Assembly: GCA_024234995.1 (NCBI GenBank)
Contig: JACKNF010000002.1
Location: 124,001 to 188,000, forward strand
Direction: 5' to 3'
Length of the DNA stretch: 64,000 bases
Origin: Gammaproteobacteria bacterium
GTDB lineage: Bacteria > Pseudomonadota > Gammaproteobacteria > Competibacterales > Competibacteraceae
Positions 63,845 through 64,000 of this stretch are shown in pieces. The translations under genes were made by a program, and so were the position numbers. The notes below the pieces were generated by a model that ran no database searches, was not told where the DNA came from, and saw nothing but the letters and a program-made list of their open reading frames with translations. Each line of letters opens with the position of its first letter. Position 1 is the stretch's first letter.

Positions 63845-64000
63845 CTAAGACTGCAGACAGCGATATTGCCATTGTTGGGATGGCGGCCCTGTTCGCCAAA
63901 GCGCCCGATTTAACAAGCTATTGGCACAATATTCTTAACCGGGTGAATGCGATTGACGAGCCGTTGCCCGAGTGGGGCGCCGAGCGGCTTTTCGATCCTG
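63841..64000 (+). CDS. Second KS-containing synthase, 5' end only
   Basis: First 53 codons of a protein that starts by ATGA overlap with the upstream synthase and runs off the window. DIAIVGMAALFAKAPDLTSY and the following YWHNILNRVNAIDEPLPEWG match the N-terminal edge of a ketosynthase domain. The pair of consecutive KS proteins is what PUFA-type and other multi-subunit lipid synthases have (PfaA then PfaC-like). Domain content downstream unknown. Confidence 0.82.
   Translation, partial: MTKTADSDIAIVGMAALFAKAPDLTSYWHNILNRVNAIDEPLPEWGAERLFDP

Noticed and set aside
1..64000. CRISPR arrays, tRNA and rRNA genes
   Set aside because: No regularly spaced repeats and no cloverleaf or rRNA-like segments were noticed; a tool-based scan would be decisive.

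Overview
The window reads as chromosome from a GC-rich gammaproteobacterium. The evidence is a Pil chemosensory cluster in pilG-pilH-pilI order, PilU, adjacent accA and tilS, the yceF/maf-yceD-rpmF-plsX-fabH-fabG-acpP-fabF-mltG-tmk block, and PBP1B. Cytochrome c maturation is of the System II (ResB/CcsA) type. A Competibacter- or Chromatiales-like lineage is a guess from gene content only. I saw no rRNA, tRNA or CRISPR array.

Layout. 1-1.6 kb: end of a twitching-motility chemosensory operon (minus strand). 1.8-10 kb: ABC-2 exporter, fructosamine-kinase-like protein, EEP-family hydrolase, DsbA, CcsA and ResB. 10.4-20.3 kb: a lipoprotein, TilS, AccA, HtrA protease, PilU, MazG, a broken HicB-like antitoxin and MutS. 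20.5-30.4 kb: class II aldolase, Maf, then the fatty-acid operon (lacking fabD), mltG, tmk, an argD-like aminotransferase and a zinc-ribbon protein.

30.5-39.3 kb is a decay zone. It holds two degenerate insertion sequences (one between two 183-bp direct repeats), a broken glyoxalase-fold gene, a complete polar amino-acid ABC transporter operon (binding protein, permease, ATPase) riddled with frameshifts, a broken DinG/YoaA helicase and a broken Pro-rich TPR lipoprotein. Intact housekeeping genes resume with PBP1B. The lesions may be real decay or local low-quality sequence.

39.4-48.8 kb: PBP1B, a two-domain kinase-like protein, a membrane protein, thiolase and a FadN-type beta-oxidation enzyme, a FadL C-terminal fragment and a glutaredoxin-like protein. 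48.9-64 kb is the most unusual part: an apparent lipid/polyketide locus. It comprises an acyl-CoA ligase of the exosortase-A-associated type, a free-standing acyl carrier protein, a TPR protein, an alkaline-phosphatase-superfamily enzyme with Thr at the nucleophile position, a sulfotransferase, two unrecognised coiled-coil proteins, and a 2770-residue synthase with two tandem nitronate-monooxygenase-like barrels followed by KS-AT-ACP-KR-DH. A second KS-containing protein runs off the window. The genes from the TPR protein onward are mostly coupled by 1-4 bp overlaps. I infer that the locus activates an acyl starter, extends it iteratively, and may sulfate and/or attach a phospho-group to the product.
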